In this document: piece after piece, positions 33,478 to 43,123 of the stretch | Layout: every line of letters begins with the position of its first letter | How positions within the stretch are numbered: position 1 is the first letter of the stretch | NCBI GenBank assembly: GCA_902767775.1 | Contig: CACXIP010000021.1 | Location: 1-54,699 of the forward strand | Source of the DNA: an uncultured Prevotellaceae bacterium | Lineage (GTDB): Bacteria > Bacteroidota > Bacteroidia > Bacteroidales > Bacteroidaceae | Reading direction: 5' to 3' | Length of the DNA stretch: 54,699 nt | The notes under the pieces: generated by a model | Database searches by the model: none | What the model was told of the DNA's origin: nothing | Seen by the model: only the letters and a program-made list of their open reading frames with translations | Program-made: the position numbers and the translations under genes

Positions 33478-35910
33478 ATGAGAAAACTGCTGTTCATCAT
33501 TTTGTGCGTCTCAGCCTTGACAGCAAGAGCACGCGACCGCCAATGCTTTGATGAGGGATGGCGATTCATCCTCGCCGACTCCGCCAAGATGGCAGAGACC
33601 GGATACAATGATGCTTCTTGGAGGACCCTCGACTTGCCCCACGACTGGGCAATAGAGGGTGACTTCTCCCCGTCGAACCCCTCTGGAGCAGGCGGTGGCG
33701 CATTGCCAGGCGGAGTGGGGTGGTACCGCAAGCATTTCCGTGTTGGTGATGCCGACTGCTATTTCATTGAGTTTGACGGTGTCTATATGAATGCGGCAGT
33801 ATATATCAACGGACATCGCCTCGGACAGCGTCCGTATGGCTACAGCTCGTTTGAGTATGACCTCACCCCATACCTCAACCGCGGAGGCGACAATGTGGTG
33901 GCAGTGAGGGTGGACAACAGCGACCAGCCCAACTCCAGGTGGTACAGCGGGTGTGGCATCTACCGCCATGTGTGGCTGACTGCCACGGAGAAGGTGCATG
34001 TTGCACATTGGGGCATCCATGTGCAGACCACGGCGAAGGGTGATGTCACCATTGCAACGGAAGTCGTTGGACAGGAAAGAGGGCAGCGACCCACCGTCCG
34101 CCACACCATCCTCGATGCCAACGGCAAGGTGGTGGCAAAGGGTTCGGGAGTGAATGCCCAGCTGAAGGTGCGGCGCCCCCAGTTGTGGTCGGTCGACAAC
34201 CCGTATGTCTATCAGGTGCAGACAGAAGTGCTGGTGGCAGGTAAGGTGACAGATGCAGTCACCACCACCACAGGTTTCCGCTCGTTTGTCTTCGACCCGC
34301 AGAATGGCTTCTCGCTGAATGGAAAGTCAATGAAAATCAACGGAGTATGTGAGCACCACGACTTAGGTTGCCTCGGTGCCGCCATCGCAGAGGATGCGCT
34401 GCACAGAAAACTGACCATCCTGCGAGACATGGGTGTGAATGCGGTGCGCTGCTCACACAACCCTCCAGCACCCGAACTGCTGAATATGTGCGACACCATG
34501 GGACTCATCGTCATGGACGAGTCGTTTGATATGTGGCGGCGCAAAAAGACTCAGAACGACTATGCCCGTTTCTTTGACGAATGGCATGAGCGCGACTTGG
34601 CCGACCTCATCCTGCGCGACCGCAACCATCCCTGCATCCTCATGTGGAGCATAGGAAATGAGGTGCTCGAACAGTGGTCGTCGGCAGAAGCAGACACGCT
34701 GACGCTCGAACAGGCCAACCTCATCCTGAATGCGGGGCACGACGCCTCGACATTAGCGAAGGAAGGAGAGCTGAGCGTCAACTCACTGCTCACCCGTCAT
34801 CTGGCTGAAATCGTGAGAAAATATGACACCTCACGACCCATCACGGCGGGGTGCAATGAGCCTTCTCCCAACAACCACCTCTTCAAGAGCGGAGCCATAG
34901 ACATCATCGGGTTCAACTATCACCACCAGTGGATTAAGGATGTGCCCAAGAACTTCCCGGGAAAACCATTCATTATGAGTGAGAGCGTAAGCGCATTGCA
35001 GACACGGAGTTACTATATGATGCCCAGCGACACGGTCTACAAGGCGCCCAAGGAGTGGTGGCTGCCCTATACAGACCCGTCGTTCAAATGCAGCGCATAC
35101 GACAACATGCATGCCTCTTGGAGCAGCACGCATGAGGAGACATGGGACGTGGTGAAGCACAACGATTTTGTGGGTGGGCAGTTCATCTGGACGGGTTTCG
35201 ATTATATCGGCGAACCCACACCTTATGCCTATCCCGCCAGGAGTAGTTATTTCGGCATCATCGACTTGGCAGGCTTCCCCAAGGACACCTATTATATGTA
35301 TCAGAGCGAGTGGACCGACAAGCCCGTGCTGCACCTCTTCCCCCATTGGAACTGGATAGAAGGTCAGACCATTGACATGTGGTGCTATTACAACCAGGCC
35401 GATGAGGTGGAGTTGTATATCAACGGGCGCAGTCAGGGTGTAAGGCGGAAGGCAGATTCCCATCAGTATCATGTGATGTGGAGGGTTGTCTTCGAACCAG
35501 GAGAGGTGAAGGTCGTGGCAAGAAAGGACGGAAAGGATGTGAGGGAGCAAACCATCCGCACTGCTGGGGCGCCCCATCATCTCAGACTCACCACCAACCG
35601 CCAGTCGATGCCTGCCGACGGCAAGAGCCTGGCATTCGTTACCGTAGAGGTGGTGGACCGTGATGGCAACCTGTGTCCGAGGGCCGACAACCAGGTGTTC
35701 TTCCAACTCAAAGGTGCGACAATTGCCGGTGTTGACAATGGGTGCCAGACATCGCTTGAGCGCTTCAAGGCAGACAACAGGCATGCCTTCAACGGCAAAT
35801 GCCTCGTCGTGGTCCGTGCCGACCGCACACCCGGCAGCATCACCCTCACCGCCAAGGCACACGACCTACAGTCGGCATCCCTCACGCTTGAGGATAAGGA
35901 AACTTTTTAG
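33478..35910 (+). CDS. Secreted GH2 beta-galactosidase
   Basis: 810 aa with signal peptide MRKLLFIILCVSALTARA. The domain order is jelly roll (20-180), Ig-like (185-280), TIM barrel (285-600), DUF4982-like (WTDKPVLHLFPHWNW) and a C-terminal Ig-like domain (HHLRLTTNRQSMPADG). Acid/base E395 is in SIGNEVLEQ and nucleophile E502 in FIMSESVSA. It would remove beta-galactose, for example the cap on xylose in xyloglucan, before the GH31 enzyme acts. It is the third gene of the LacI operon. Its stop TAG (35908-35910) falls within a 'TTTAGGAG' repeat, so the last few residues may come from inserted repeat DNA. Confidence 0.93.
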   Translation: MRKLLFIILCVSALTARARDRQCFDEGWRFILADSAKMAETGYNDASWRTLDLPHDWAIEGDFSPSNPSGAGGGALPGGVGWYRKHFRVGDADCYFIEFDGVYMNAAVYINGHRLGQRPYGYSSFEYDLTPYLNRGGDNVVAVRVDNSDQPNSRWYSGCGIYRHVWLTATEKVHVAHWGIHVQTTAKGDVTIATEVVGQERGQRPTVRHTILDANGKVVAKGSGVNAQLKVRRPQLWSVDNPYVYQVQTEVLVAGKVTDAVTTTTGFRSFVFDPQNGFSLNGKSMKINGVCEHHDLGCLGAAIAEDALHRKLTILRDMGVNAVRCSHNPPAPELLNMCDTMGLIVMDESFDMWRRKKTQNDYARFFDEWHERDLADLILRDRNHPCILMWSIGNEVLEQWSSAEADTLTLEQANLILNAGHDASTLAKEGELSVNSLLTRHLAEIVRKYDTSRPITAGCNEPSPNNHLFKSGAIDIIGFNYHHQWIKDVPKNFPGKPFIMSESVSALQTRSYYMMPSDTVYKAPKEWWLPYTDPSFKCSAYDNMHASWSSTHEETWDVVKHNDFVGGQFIWTGFDYIGEPTPYAYPARSSYFGIIDLAGFPKDTYYMYQSEWTDKPVLHLFPHWNWIEGQTIDMWCYYNQADEVELYINGRSQGVRRKADSHQYHVMWRVVFEPGEVKVVARKDGKDVREQTIRTAGAPHHLRLTTNRQSMPADGKSLAFVTVEVVDRDGNLCPRADNQVFFQLKGATIAGVDNGCQTSLERFKADNRHAFNGKCLVVVRADRTPGSITLTAKAHDLQSASLTLEDKETF

Positions 35911-35970
35911 GAGTTTAGGAGTCTAGGAGTATAGGAGTTTAGACATATGACTCTTTTTTAGGAGTTTAGA
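35903..35970. repeat. 'TTTAGGAG' degenerate element, copy 3 (partial)
   Basis: Starts with 'tttttaggagtttaggagtc' and carries one 'gtttagacatatgact' segment as in copies 1 and 2, without the 'cgtttggt' end. The stop codon of the GH2 gene lies in its first unit. Confidence 0.85.
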
Positions 35971-36192
35971 CGATACTCCTACAAGAATGGCGGTTCAATA
36001 TAGAAGAGGCGGCCATATATGGCGTTTGTCCGCCATGCCAAGACACTCGAAAAAAGAAGGAAAAAATTGATGATAAAATTCATGAGCGTAGAGGGAATTC
36101 ATATTTTTTTCTTTCAACATATAATTGCCATCAATTATTCATTTATCATTCAAGTTCAACTTTCATGTGGTTAACTACTATAACTACTTAAC

Positions 36193-36235
36193 TTTTTCAG
36201 TAAGCGGCGGTTTTGCCACCGCTTACTGAAAAAAA
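36193..36235. terminator. Strong terminator upstream of TetR
   Basis: A 15-bp perfect stem (TTTTTCAGTAAGCGG with CCGCTTACTGAAAAA) round an 11-base loop that can close further (GG/CC). T-runs are on the left and A-runs on the right, so it can work in both directions. It separates the glycan operon from the envelope operon. Confidence 0.85.
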
Positions 36236-36246
36236 AGCCGCCAATG

Positions 36247-36309
36247 CTTGTTTATTCCAAATAATTCCCCTAATTTTGCACACATTATTGGTAATGTGCA
36301 AAAAGGAGG
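36247..36309 (+). promoter_or_regulatory. TetR promoter, operator palindrome and strong ribosome site
   Basis: CTTG (36247-36250), 20 bases, then the -7 box TAATTTTG (36271-36278). The palindrome TTTTGCACA (36274-36282) and TGTGCAAAA (36295-36303), with a 12-base spacer, covers the -7 box and the start site. It is the likely autoregulatory site of the TetR protein. AGGAGG at 36304-36309, six bases before the ATG, is a full Shine-Dalgarno, unusual for Bacteroidota. Confidence 0.75.
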
Positions 36310-36315
36310 CGGAAT

Positions 36316-36909
36316 ATGTCAATTTCTAAAACAAGGCAACTGCTCGTAGATGTGGCAAGGCAACTCTTTGCCAAAAAAGGGCTTGAGAACACGACAATGA
36401 ATGATATTGCCGTCGCTTCCAATAAGGGACGGCGCACACTCTATACCTATTTTAAAAGTAAGGAGGACATCTATTCGGCGGTCATCGCATCAGAGTTGGA
36501 AAGGCTTTCCGACAAGTTGGATGAGGTGGCTGCAAAGAAAATCCAGCCTCAGGACAAAATCATCGAACTGATTTATACCCACCTGAATATGATTAAGGAG
36601 ACGGTGGTCAGAAACGGAAACCTGAGGGCTGAGTTTTTCCGTAATATCTGGATGGTGGAGAAAATTCGCAAGAATTTTGATGCCGACGAGATAGAGTTGT
36701 TCCGTAAGGTATATGCCGAAGGCAAGGCAGACGGTGAGTTTGACATCGACAATGTGGAATTGGTGGCAGACATCACGCACTACTGTGTCAAAGGTTTGGA
36801 GGTGCCTTATATCTACGGACGACTCGGACACGGACTGACCGAGGAAACCAGCAGGCCGCTGGTGGCGAAGGTGGTCTATGGCGCTCTCGGTAAGAGCATC
36901 AACAAATAA
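36316..36909 (+). CDS. TetR-family transcriptional regulator
   Basis: 197 aa. The N-terminal helix-turn-helix is at about 5-52 (ARQLFAKKGLENTTMNDIAV, GRRTLYTYFKSKEDIYSAVI), followed by a helical ligand domain. It heads an apparent operon with fabG (32-base gap), an RluA-type synthase, tamB and tamL. In other bacteria TetR proteins next to fabG often sense acyl groups; here a role in tuning lipid synthesis and envelope assembly is inference. Confidence 0.9.
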   Translation: MSISKTRQLLVDVARQLFAKKGLENTTMNDIAVASNKGRRTLYTYFKSKEDIYSAVIASELERLSDKLDEVAAKKIQPQDKIIELIYTHLNMIKETVVRNGNLRAEFFRNIWMVEKIRKNFDADEIELFRKVYAEGKADGEFDIDNVELVADITHYCVKGLEVPYIYGRLGHGLTEETSRPLVAKVVYGALGKSINK

Positions 36910-36941
36910 AAACGAAAACCCAACAAACACTATTTTATATT

Positions 36942-37688
36942 ATGAAATTATTGGAAGGAAAGACGGCACTCATCACTGGTGCCGCACGTGGTATCGGCAA
37001 GGCCATCGCCTTGAAGTTTGCCCAGGAGGGCGCCAACATCGCATTCACCGACCTCGTCATTGACGAGATGGGCAAGGCCACAGAGGACGAAATCGCCGCC
37101 CTCGGTGTCAAGGCCAAGGGATATGCCAGCAATGCTGCTGACTTCGCCCAGACCGAGGAGGTGGTCAAGCAGATACAGGCAGACTTCGGAAGCATCGACA
37201 TCCTGGTCAACAATGCCGGCATCACCAAGGACGGACTCATGCTGCGCATGACAGAGGGGCAGTGGGATGCCGTCATCAACGTCAACCTCAAATCAGCATT
37301 CAACTTCATCCACGCATGCACCCCGATTATGATGAGGCAGCGCAAGGGCTCCATTATCAATATGTCGTCGGTGGTGGGTGTGCATGGAAACGCAGGACAG
37401 TGCAACTATGCAGCATCAAAGGCAGGACTCATCGCCCTTGCGAAGAGCATCGGTCAGGAGGTGGGAAGCCGTGGCATCCGCGCCAACGCCATCGCTCCTG
37501 GATTCATCGACACTGCCATGACCCAGCAACTGCCTGAGGACGTGCGCAAGGAATGGATTAGCAAAATTCCTCTTCGCAGGGGAGGCACCGTGGAGGACAT
37601 CGCCAATGTCGCCACATTCCTCGCCAGCGACATGTCGTCGTATGTCACCGGACAGGTCATACAGGTAGACGGCGGAATGAATATGTGA
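36942..37688 (+). CDS. fabG: 3-oxoacyl-ACP reductase FabG
   Basis: 248 aa short-chain dehydrogenase. TGAARGIG at 12-19 binds NADP(H); NNAG, a catalytic Ser in INMSSVVG, Y156 and K160 of YAASK make the active site; APGFIDTAMT and the QVIQVDGGMNM end are typical of FabG. It reduces 3-oxoacyl-ACP in fatty acid elongation in the cytoplasm. It is placed between a TetR regulator and RNA/envelope genes, and is probably part of their operon. Confidence 0.93.
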   Translation: MKLLEGKTALITGAARGIGKAIALKFAQEGANIAFTDLVIDEMGKATEDEIAALGVKAKGYASNAADFAQTEEVVKQIQADFGSIDILVNNAGITKDGLMLRMTEGQWDAVINVNLKSAFNFIHACTPIMMRQRKGSIINMSSVVGVHGNAGQCNYAASKAGLIALAKSIGQEVGSRGIRANAIAPGFIDTAMTQQLPEDVRKEWISKIPLRRGGTVEDIANVATFLASDMSSYVTGQVIQVDGGMNM

Positions 37689-37717
37689 TTTTTTTCTTTT
37701 CGTAACAATACTTTCTT

Positions 37718-38425
37718 ATGAAAGTTCTTTACGAAGACAACCACGTCATCATTGTGTCGAAAGCAAGTGGTGAAATCGTCCAGGGAGACAAGACGGGAGA
37801 CCAGCCACTGTCTGACACGGTGAAAGATTACATCAAGGTGGAGCACGGCAAGCCTGGCAATGTGTTTCTTGGCGTCGTGCACCGCCTTGACCGGCCTGTT
37901 GCCGGAGTGGTTGTCTTCGCCAAGACTTCCAAGGCACTGTCGCGGCTCAACGACATGTTCAGGGATGGCAGCGTACACAAGACCTACTGGGCTGTCGTGC
38001 AGGGACGGCCTGAGATAGAAGAGGCCACCCTTGAGGGCTGGCTCACCCGAAACGAGAAGCAAAACAAGAGTTATTTGCACTCTCGTGAGGTGCCCGGTTC
38101 AAAAAAGGCGGTGCTCAGTTATCGCCTTCTCTCCACCACCGAGCGCTACAGCCTGTTGGAGGTGAAATTGCTCACAGGGCGCCATCACCAGATCAGGTGC
38201 CAGCTTGCAGGTATCGGTTGCCCCATCAAGGGTGACCTGAAATATGGTGCCCGAAGGTCAAATCCTGACGGTAGCATCTCGCTGCTCGCCCGAAAGGTGG
38301 AGCTTGAACACCCCGTTTCTCATATCACCGTCGTGGCAGAGGCACCTGTTCCTGAAGACAACCTCTGGCGCGACCTCGTGGCTTCCATCAACACACCAAC
38401 CGATTCTTCTGGCTTGACGACATGA
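37718..38425 (+). CDS. RluA-family pseudouridine synthase
   Basis: 235 aa. The catalytic Asp58 is in HRLDRPVAG; KTYWAVVQG and TGRHHQIRCQLA are the other RluA signatures. There is no N-terminal S4 domain. It isomerises uridine in rRNA or tRNA; the exact site cannot be told. The stop overlaps the tamB start as ATGA (38422-38425), so the two are translationally coupled. Confidence 0.92.
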   Translation: MKVLYEDNHVIIVSKASGEIVQGDKTGDQPLSDTVKDYIKVEHGKPGNVFLGVVHRLDRPVAGVVVFAKTSKALSRLNDMFRDGSVHKTYWAVVQGRPEIEEATLEGWLTRNEKQNKSYLHSREVPGSKKAVLSYRLLSTTERYSLLEVKLLTGRHHQIRCQLAGIGCPIKGDLKYGARRSNPDGSISLLARKVELEHPVSHITVVAEAPVPEDNLWRDLVASINTPTDSSGLTT

Positions 38426-41400
38426 AAAAGGCGATGAAATGGCTGGCCATTCTGTTGGTCACTCCCATACTGCTCTTCTTGCTGCTCACGCTGCTCTTGT
38501 ATCTGCCACCTGTGCAGAACTGGGCGGTGGACAAGGTGGCGGCATATGCCTCAGAGCAGACGGGAATGGACATTTCGGTCGGTCATGTCGCCCTCAGGTT
38601 CCCCCTCGACCTTACTGCAGATGATGTGCGTGTCATCAAGGACAATGACTCCATCCCGGGAGTGCGCGATACCATCGCCGATGTGGGAAAGTTGTATGTA
38701 GACATCCAACTCAAGCCTTTGTTCAAGAAACAGGTCGAAATCGATGCGCTGGGTTTTGAGCGTCTGCGGCTCAATACCGACGGCCTCATCCCCGATGTGA
38801 GGGTGAAAGGCAACGTGGAGAAGGTCGACCTGCAATGCCACGGGGTGAATCTGAAGGAGTCGCTCGCCAATGTTGACCATGCTTTGCTCGACAGTGCAAA
38901 GCTGGAGATATGCCTTGCCGACACCATGCCGCCTGATACGACAGAGACAGAGAACAACTGGCGCATCAGAGTGGCAGACCTTCAATTGAAACGCACCCAA
39001 ATTGACTTGCGGATGCCAGGAGATACCATGCACGTAAGTGGGTATATCGCTGAGGCAAAGGCAAAAGAGGGAGACATCGATTTGGGACAGGGCAAATATG
39101 AGGTGGGACAACTCGACTGCCAGATTTCGAAACTGCAGTATGACAACCGTTTCCAACCCGCAACCGACGGACTGGACGCCAATCACATAGAAGTGTCCGA
39201 CATGGCGGTGAGGGTCGACTCTGTCTCTTACTCAGACAGCGGACTGAACCTCGCGCTGCGCTCATGCTCCTTCAAGGAGAAAAGCGGACTGCAGGTAGAT
39301 GAACTCACCGCCAAGGTGGCATTGGATTCCGCAGCCGTCCATGTGAAGGACCTGAACCTGCGCACACCCGACTCCCAGCTCACAGCTTCTGCCGACATGG
39401 ACTTCAATGCCTTCGACGACGACCATCCCGGAAAGATATGGGCAGATGTCGACGGCTATTTCGGAAAACAGGATGTCATGAGGGTGATGGGGAACATGCC
39501 TCAGGACTTCAAACGCAAATGGCCCAACCAGCCGCTGGCGGTCAAGGGCAAGGCTACGGGAAACATGAAGCGGATGGAACTGCGCAATTTCCATGTCTCG
39601 TTGCCTACGGCGCTGCAGATGAGTGGCGACGGATATGTGGCCAACCTCAACGACCCCGCCAACCTCAAGGCGGACATGCATCTGAAAGGCAACACCGCCG
39701 ACCTCGGCTTCGTGACGGCAGCCCTCGACCCCTCTATCACAGAGAAGGTAAAGATACCCAAGGGAATCAACATCGACGGAGATTTCAAGGTCAACGGACA
39801 TCAGTATGGAGCCGACTTCACGGCCACGGAGGGTGGGGGAAAGATGAAGGCACTTGTGGCTTTCGACTCCGACAAGATGAAATACTCCGCCACCGTGGAC
39901 GCAGAGGCTTTCCCACTGCAGCATTTTGTTCCCAACATGGGACTGAGTCCGTTGACAGCCCATGTGGAAGCCGACGGACAGGGGACCGACTTCCTCTCGC
40001 CTTCCACCCAGATGAGGGCAAGGGCCGACATCAAGCGATTCCGTTATGGTCAGTATGACCTGGACGGGATGAAGGGAGAAGCCACACTGAGCAAGGGAAG
40101 GCTGCATGCCGACATCGACAGCCGAAACAAATTGGTCGACGGCCGTGTCTCCTTCGACGCGCTCATGAACACCAAACGCCTGCAGGGAACCTTCGCATGC
40201 GACCTCAACCACGCAGACTTCTACAACCTGCGGCTCTTCGACAAACCCCTCACGGCATCAGGATGTGCGCATCTTGACATCGACTCCGATTTCAAGGACT
40301 ATTACAAGGTGGTGGGTTCGATGGGCGACATGTCGATTACCTACAACAATACCCTTTTCCGTCCCGACGACCTCACCCTCGATGTGCTCACCCGGCGCGA
40401 CACCACTTACGCCAGGGTGGACTGCGGCGACTTCCATCTCGACATGAACGGACGAGGCGGATACAAGAAGATGCTCAGTCAGGCAGAGAATTTCTCAAAG
40501 GAACTAACCAATCAGATGAAGGATAAGCATTTTGACCAAATGCTCCTTCGCGACAAACTGCCCGACGCCAATATCTACCTCACCAGCGGACGCGAAAATT
40601 TCTTTGTCAACCTCATCCAGGAACAAGGCTATTCTTTCGACAATCTGCTGGTCGATATGAGGTCATCGCATGTCAACGGCCTCAACGGACATATTGCAGT
40701 CGACCATCTCATAGCCGACAGCATACAGCTCGACAGCATCAATTTTGCCATCCTCACCGACAGCACGGGATTCAAATACAACGCAAGGGTTCGCAACGGC
40801 CCCGACAATCCTCAGTATTGCTTTGACGCCTATGTCGATGGCTCCATCCTCGAGCAGGGAGCAGATGCCAATGTCAAGCTCTACGATAAGGACAACAGAC
40901 TGGCCTTTGACCTTGGTGCTGTCGCCTCCATCGAACAGAATGGAGTCATGATGCACCTCACCAGGGACAATCCCATTCTGGGATACATCCCATTCACGGC
41001 AAACAAGGACAACTATGTCTATCTGGGAGATGACAAACGCCTGTCGGCCGACCTCAAACTGAAGTCCGACGACGGCATGCTGATACAGGTGTATACCAAT
41101 GATGACAACCGCGAAGCCCTGCAGGACCTGACGCTGACAGTGGGAAAACTCGACCTGGCGCGCATCGTGGCGCAACTGCCGTACATGCCTGATGTGGCAG
41201 GTATCGCCGATGGTGACTTCCACATTCTCCAAACGGAGTCCGACCTGTCGGTGTCCAGTTCCGTCAGCATCAAGGACCTCACTTATCAGCGCATGCCGAT
41301 GGGTGACCTGGGTACTGACTTCGTTTATCTGCCCAATGATGACGGGTCGCATCATGTCGACGGCGTGCTCTTCAGCAACGGGGAAGAGGTAGGTGCACTG

Positions 41401-43110
41401 GTGGGAACATACAACCCCAAGGGAGAGGGGCATATCGATGCCAAGCTGACCATGAACAGGTTGCCACTGTCGCTTGCCAACGGCTTCATTCCCGACCAGA
41501 TATTCGGTCTGCGCGGATATGGAGAGGGCGACCTCACCATCAAGGGCTCACTCTCCCGTCCGGATGTCAACGGCGAGGTTTATCTCGATGACTCATATGT
41601 CTTCAGCATCCCTTATGGCGTGGAGATGCGCATAGCCAACGACCCCGTGCGTATAGTGGGAAGCAACCTGCTCTTTGAGAATTTCGAAATCCTCGACCAG
41701 AACAACACGCCTCTCAATATCACCGGGCATTTCGACTTCTCCAATCTCAATCGTATGATGCTTGATATGCGCATGACAGCGAGAAATTTCCAAATCATCA
41801 ATGCCAAGGAGAATCCCAAGTCAGAGGCATTCGGAAAGGCTTTCGTCAATTTCTTCGGCAACATGAGGGGGCCGGTGGATGCCCTTACCATGAGGGGTAA
41901 GGTGGATGTGCTGGGCTCTACCGACATGACCTACGTGCTGCGTGACTCACCCCTGGCAGCAGACAACCGGCTTGACGAATTGGTGAGATTTGTCGACTTC
42001 AGCGACTCAACAGTACAAGTGGTCAACCGTCCGCCGCTGACCGGCTTCAACATGGACCTCTCGCTGAGTGTTGACGAGGGAGCACGCATCAAGTGTGACC
42101 TCAATGCCGACCACAGCAACTACATCGACCTGATGGGCGGTGGTGACCTGCGCATGAGATACAATGTGGTGGACAACCTTCGCCTCACGGGCAGATATGT
42201 GCTTAACGAGGCTGAGATGAAATACTCGCTGCCCGTCATTCCACTCAAGACCTTCACCATTCAGGAGGGCAGTTACATAGAGTTCAAGGGCGAACCCATG
42301 AACCCCACCCTGCATATCACGGCAACAGAGAGCAGGAAGGCCACTGTGGAGGACGAGGGCGGTGGCACGAGAAGTGTCAACTTCGTCTGTGGTGTGGTCA
42401 TCACGCAGACACTTGAAAACATGGGTGTGGAGTTCATCATCGACGCCCCCGAGGATATGGCGATTGGCACCGAACTCGCCAGCATGACCACAGAGGAAAG
42501 GGCAAAGGTGGCTGTCACCATGCTCACCACAGGCATGTATCTTGCCGACGGCAATACCAGCGGATTCACCATGAACGGCGCTCTCAGTTCGTTCCTCCAG
42601 AGCGAGATCAACAACATCACGGGAAATGCGCTTCGCTCGCTCGACTTCTCTGTGGGAGTTGACAACGCCACCGATGCGTCAGGCAGCATGCATACCGACT
42701 ATTCGTTCAAGTTTGCCAAGAGGTTCTGGAACAACCGTCTCCGCATCGTCCTCGGTGGAAAGGTCTCCACAGGTTCAGATGCACAGACAACCAACCAGTC
42801 GTTCTTCACCAATGTGGCTTTCGAATACCGTCTGAGTGCGACTTCCAACCAATATATCAAACTCTTCTATGACCGTGACTCCTATGATTGGCTTGAAGGC
42901 GAGATAGGTGAATATGGAGTTGGTTTCCTCTGGCGGCGCAAACTGCAGCATTTCAAGGATATCTTCCGCTTCAAAGCAGACAAGCAACCGACACTGCTTC
43001 CTACCGGGAGAATGAATGGCGACTCTCCCTTCTACCCAGGCAACAGACCACTTTCCACCGACTCTGTTGTCATCAAGGAGGCACTCCCTGCAGACTCTGT
43101 AAAACAGTAA
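38422..43110 (+). CDS. tamB: TamB-like translocation and assembly module protein
   Basis: 1562 aa. An N-terminal membrane anchor (about 7-30, LAILLVTPILLFLLLTLLLY) is followed by a long beta-strand repeat region that forms a periplasmic hydrophobic groove. The TamB (DUF490) C-terminal domain is at about 1180-1500, with motifs such as GEVYLDDSYVFSIPYGVEM and YSLPVIPLKTFTIQEGSYIE. It spans from the inner membrane to TamL in the outer membrane and supports outer-membrane protein or lipid traffic. tamL starts 13 bases downstream. Confidence 0.92.
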   Translation: MKKAMKWLAILLVTPILLFLLLTLLLYLPPVQNWAVDKVAAYASEQTGMDISVGHVALRFPLDLTADDVRVIKDNDSIPGVRDTIADVGKLYVDIQLKPLFKKQVEIDALGFERLRLNTDGLIPDVRVKGNVEKVDLQCHGVNLKESLANVDHALLDSAKLEICLADTMPPDTTETENNWRIRVADLQLKRTQIDLRMPGDTMHVSGYIAEAKAKEGDIDLGQGKYEVGQLDCQISKLQYDNRFQPATDGLDANHIEVSDMAVRVDSVSYSDSGLNLALRSCSFKEKSGLQVDELTAKVALDSAAVHVKDLNLRTPDSQLTASADMDFNAFDDDHPGKIWADVDGYFGKQDVMRVMGNMPQDFKRKWPNQPLAVKGKATGNMKRMELRNFHVSLPTALQMSGDGYVANLNDPANLKADMHLKGNTADLGFVTAALDPSITEKVKIPKGINIDGDFKVNGHQYGADFTATEGGGKMKALVAFDSDKMKYSATVDAEAFPLQHFVPNMGLSPLTAHVEADGQGTDFLSPSTQMRARADIKRFRYGQYDLDGMKGEATLSKGRLHADIDSRNKLVDGRVSFDALMNTKRLQGTFACDLNHADFYNLRLFDKPLTASGCAHLDIDSDFKDYYKVVGSMGDMSITYNNTLFRPDDLTLDVLTRRDTTYARVDCGDFHLDMNGRGGYKKMLSQAENFSKELTNQMKDKHFDQMLLRDKLPDANIYLTSGRENFFVNLIQEQGYSFDNLLVDMRSSHVNGLNGHIAVDHLIADSIQLDSINFAILTDSTGFKYNARVRNGPDNPQYCFDAYVDGSILEQGADANVKLYDKDNRLAFDLGAVASIEQNGVMMHLTRDNPILGYIPFTANKDNYVYLGDDKRLSADLKLKSDDGMLIQVYTNDDNREALQDLTLTVGKLDLARIVAQLPYMPDVAGIADGDFHILQTESDLSVSSSVSIKDLTYQRMPMGDLGTDFVYLPNDDGSHHVDGVLFSNGEEVGALVGTYNPKGEGHIDAKLTMNRLPLSLANGFIPDQIFGLRGYGEGDLTIKGSLSRPDVNGEVYLDDSYVFSIPYGVEMRIANDPVRIVGSNLLFENFEILDQNNTPLNITGHFDFSNLNRMMLDMRMTARNFQIINAKENPKSEAFGKAFVNFFGNMRGPVDALTMRGKVDVLGSTDMTYVLRDSPLAADNRLDELVRFVDFSDSTVQVVNRPPLTGFNMDLSLSVDEGARIKCDLNADHSNYIDLMGGGDLRMRYNVVDNLRLTGRYVLNEAEMKYSLPVIPLKTFTIQEGSYIEFKGEPMNPTLHITATESRKATVEDEGGGTRSVNFVCGVVITQTLENMGVEFIIDAPEDMAIGTELASMTTEERAKVAVTMLTTGMYLADGNTSGFTMNGALSSFLQSEINNITGNALRSLDFSVGVDNATDASGSMHTDYSFKFAKRFWNNRLRIVLGGKVSTGSDAQTTNQSFFTNVAFEYRLSATSNQYIKLFYDRDSYDWLEGEIGEYGVGFLWRRKLQHFKDIFRFKADKQPTLLPTGRMNGDSPFYPGNRPLSTDSVVIKEALPADSVKQ

Positions 43111-43123
43111 AAACAAAACAAAG

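Larger units (their letters stand above)
35911..36315. other. Gene-free spacer between GH2 and TetR
   Basis: 405 bases: partial 'TTTAGGAG' element, a 'ggcgg..ccgcc' stretch, a faint relative of the 92-249 repeat (36033-36075), an intrinsic terminator (36193-36235), then the TetR promoter and palindrome. Confidence 0.75.

Noticed and set aside
34831-35862. 343-codon frame opposite the second GH2 beta-galactosidase
   Set aside because: Antisense shadow of a gene with both catalytic glutamates; no independent start signals or motifs.
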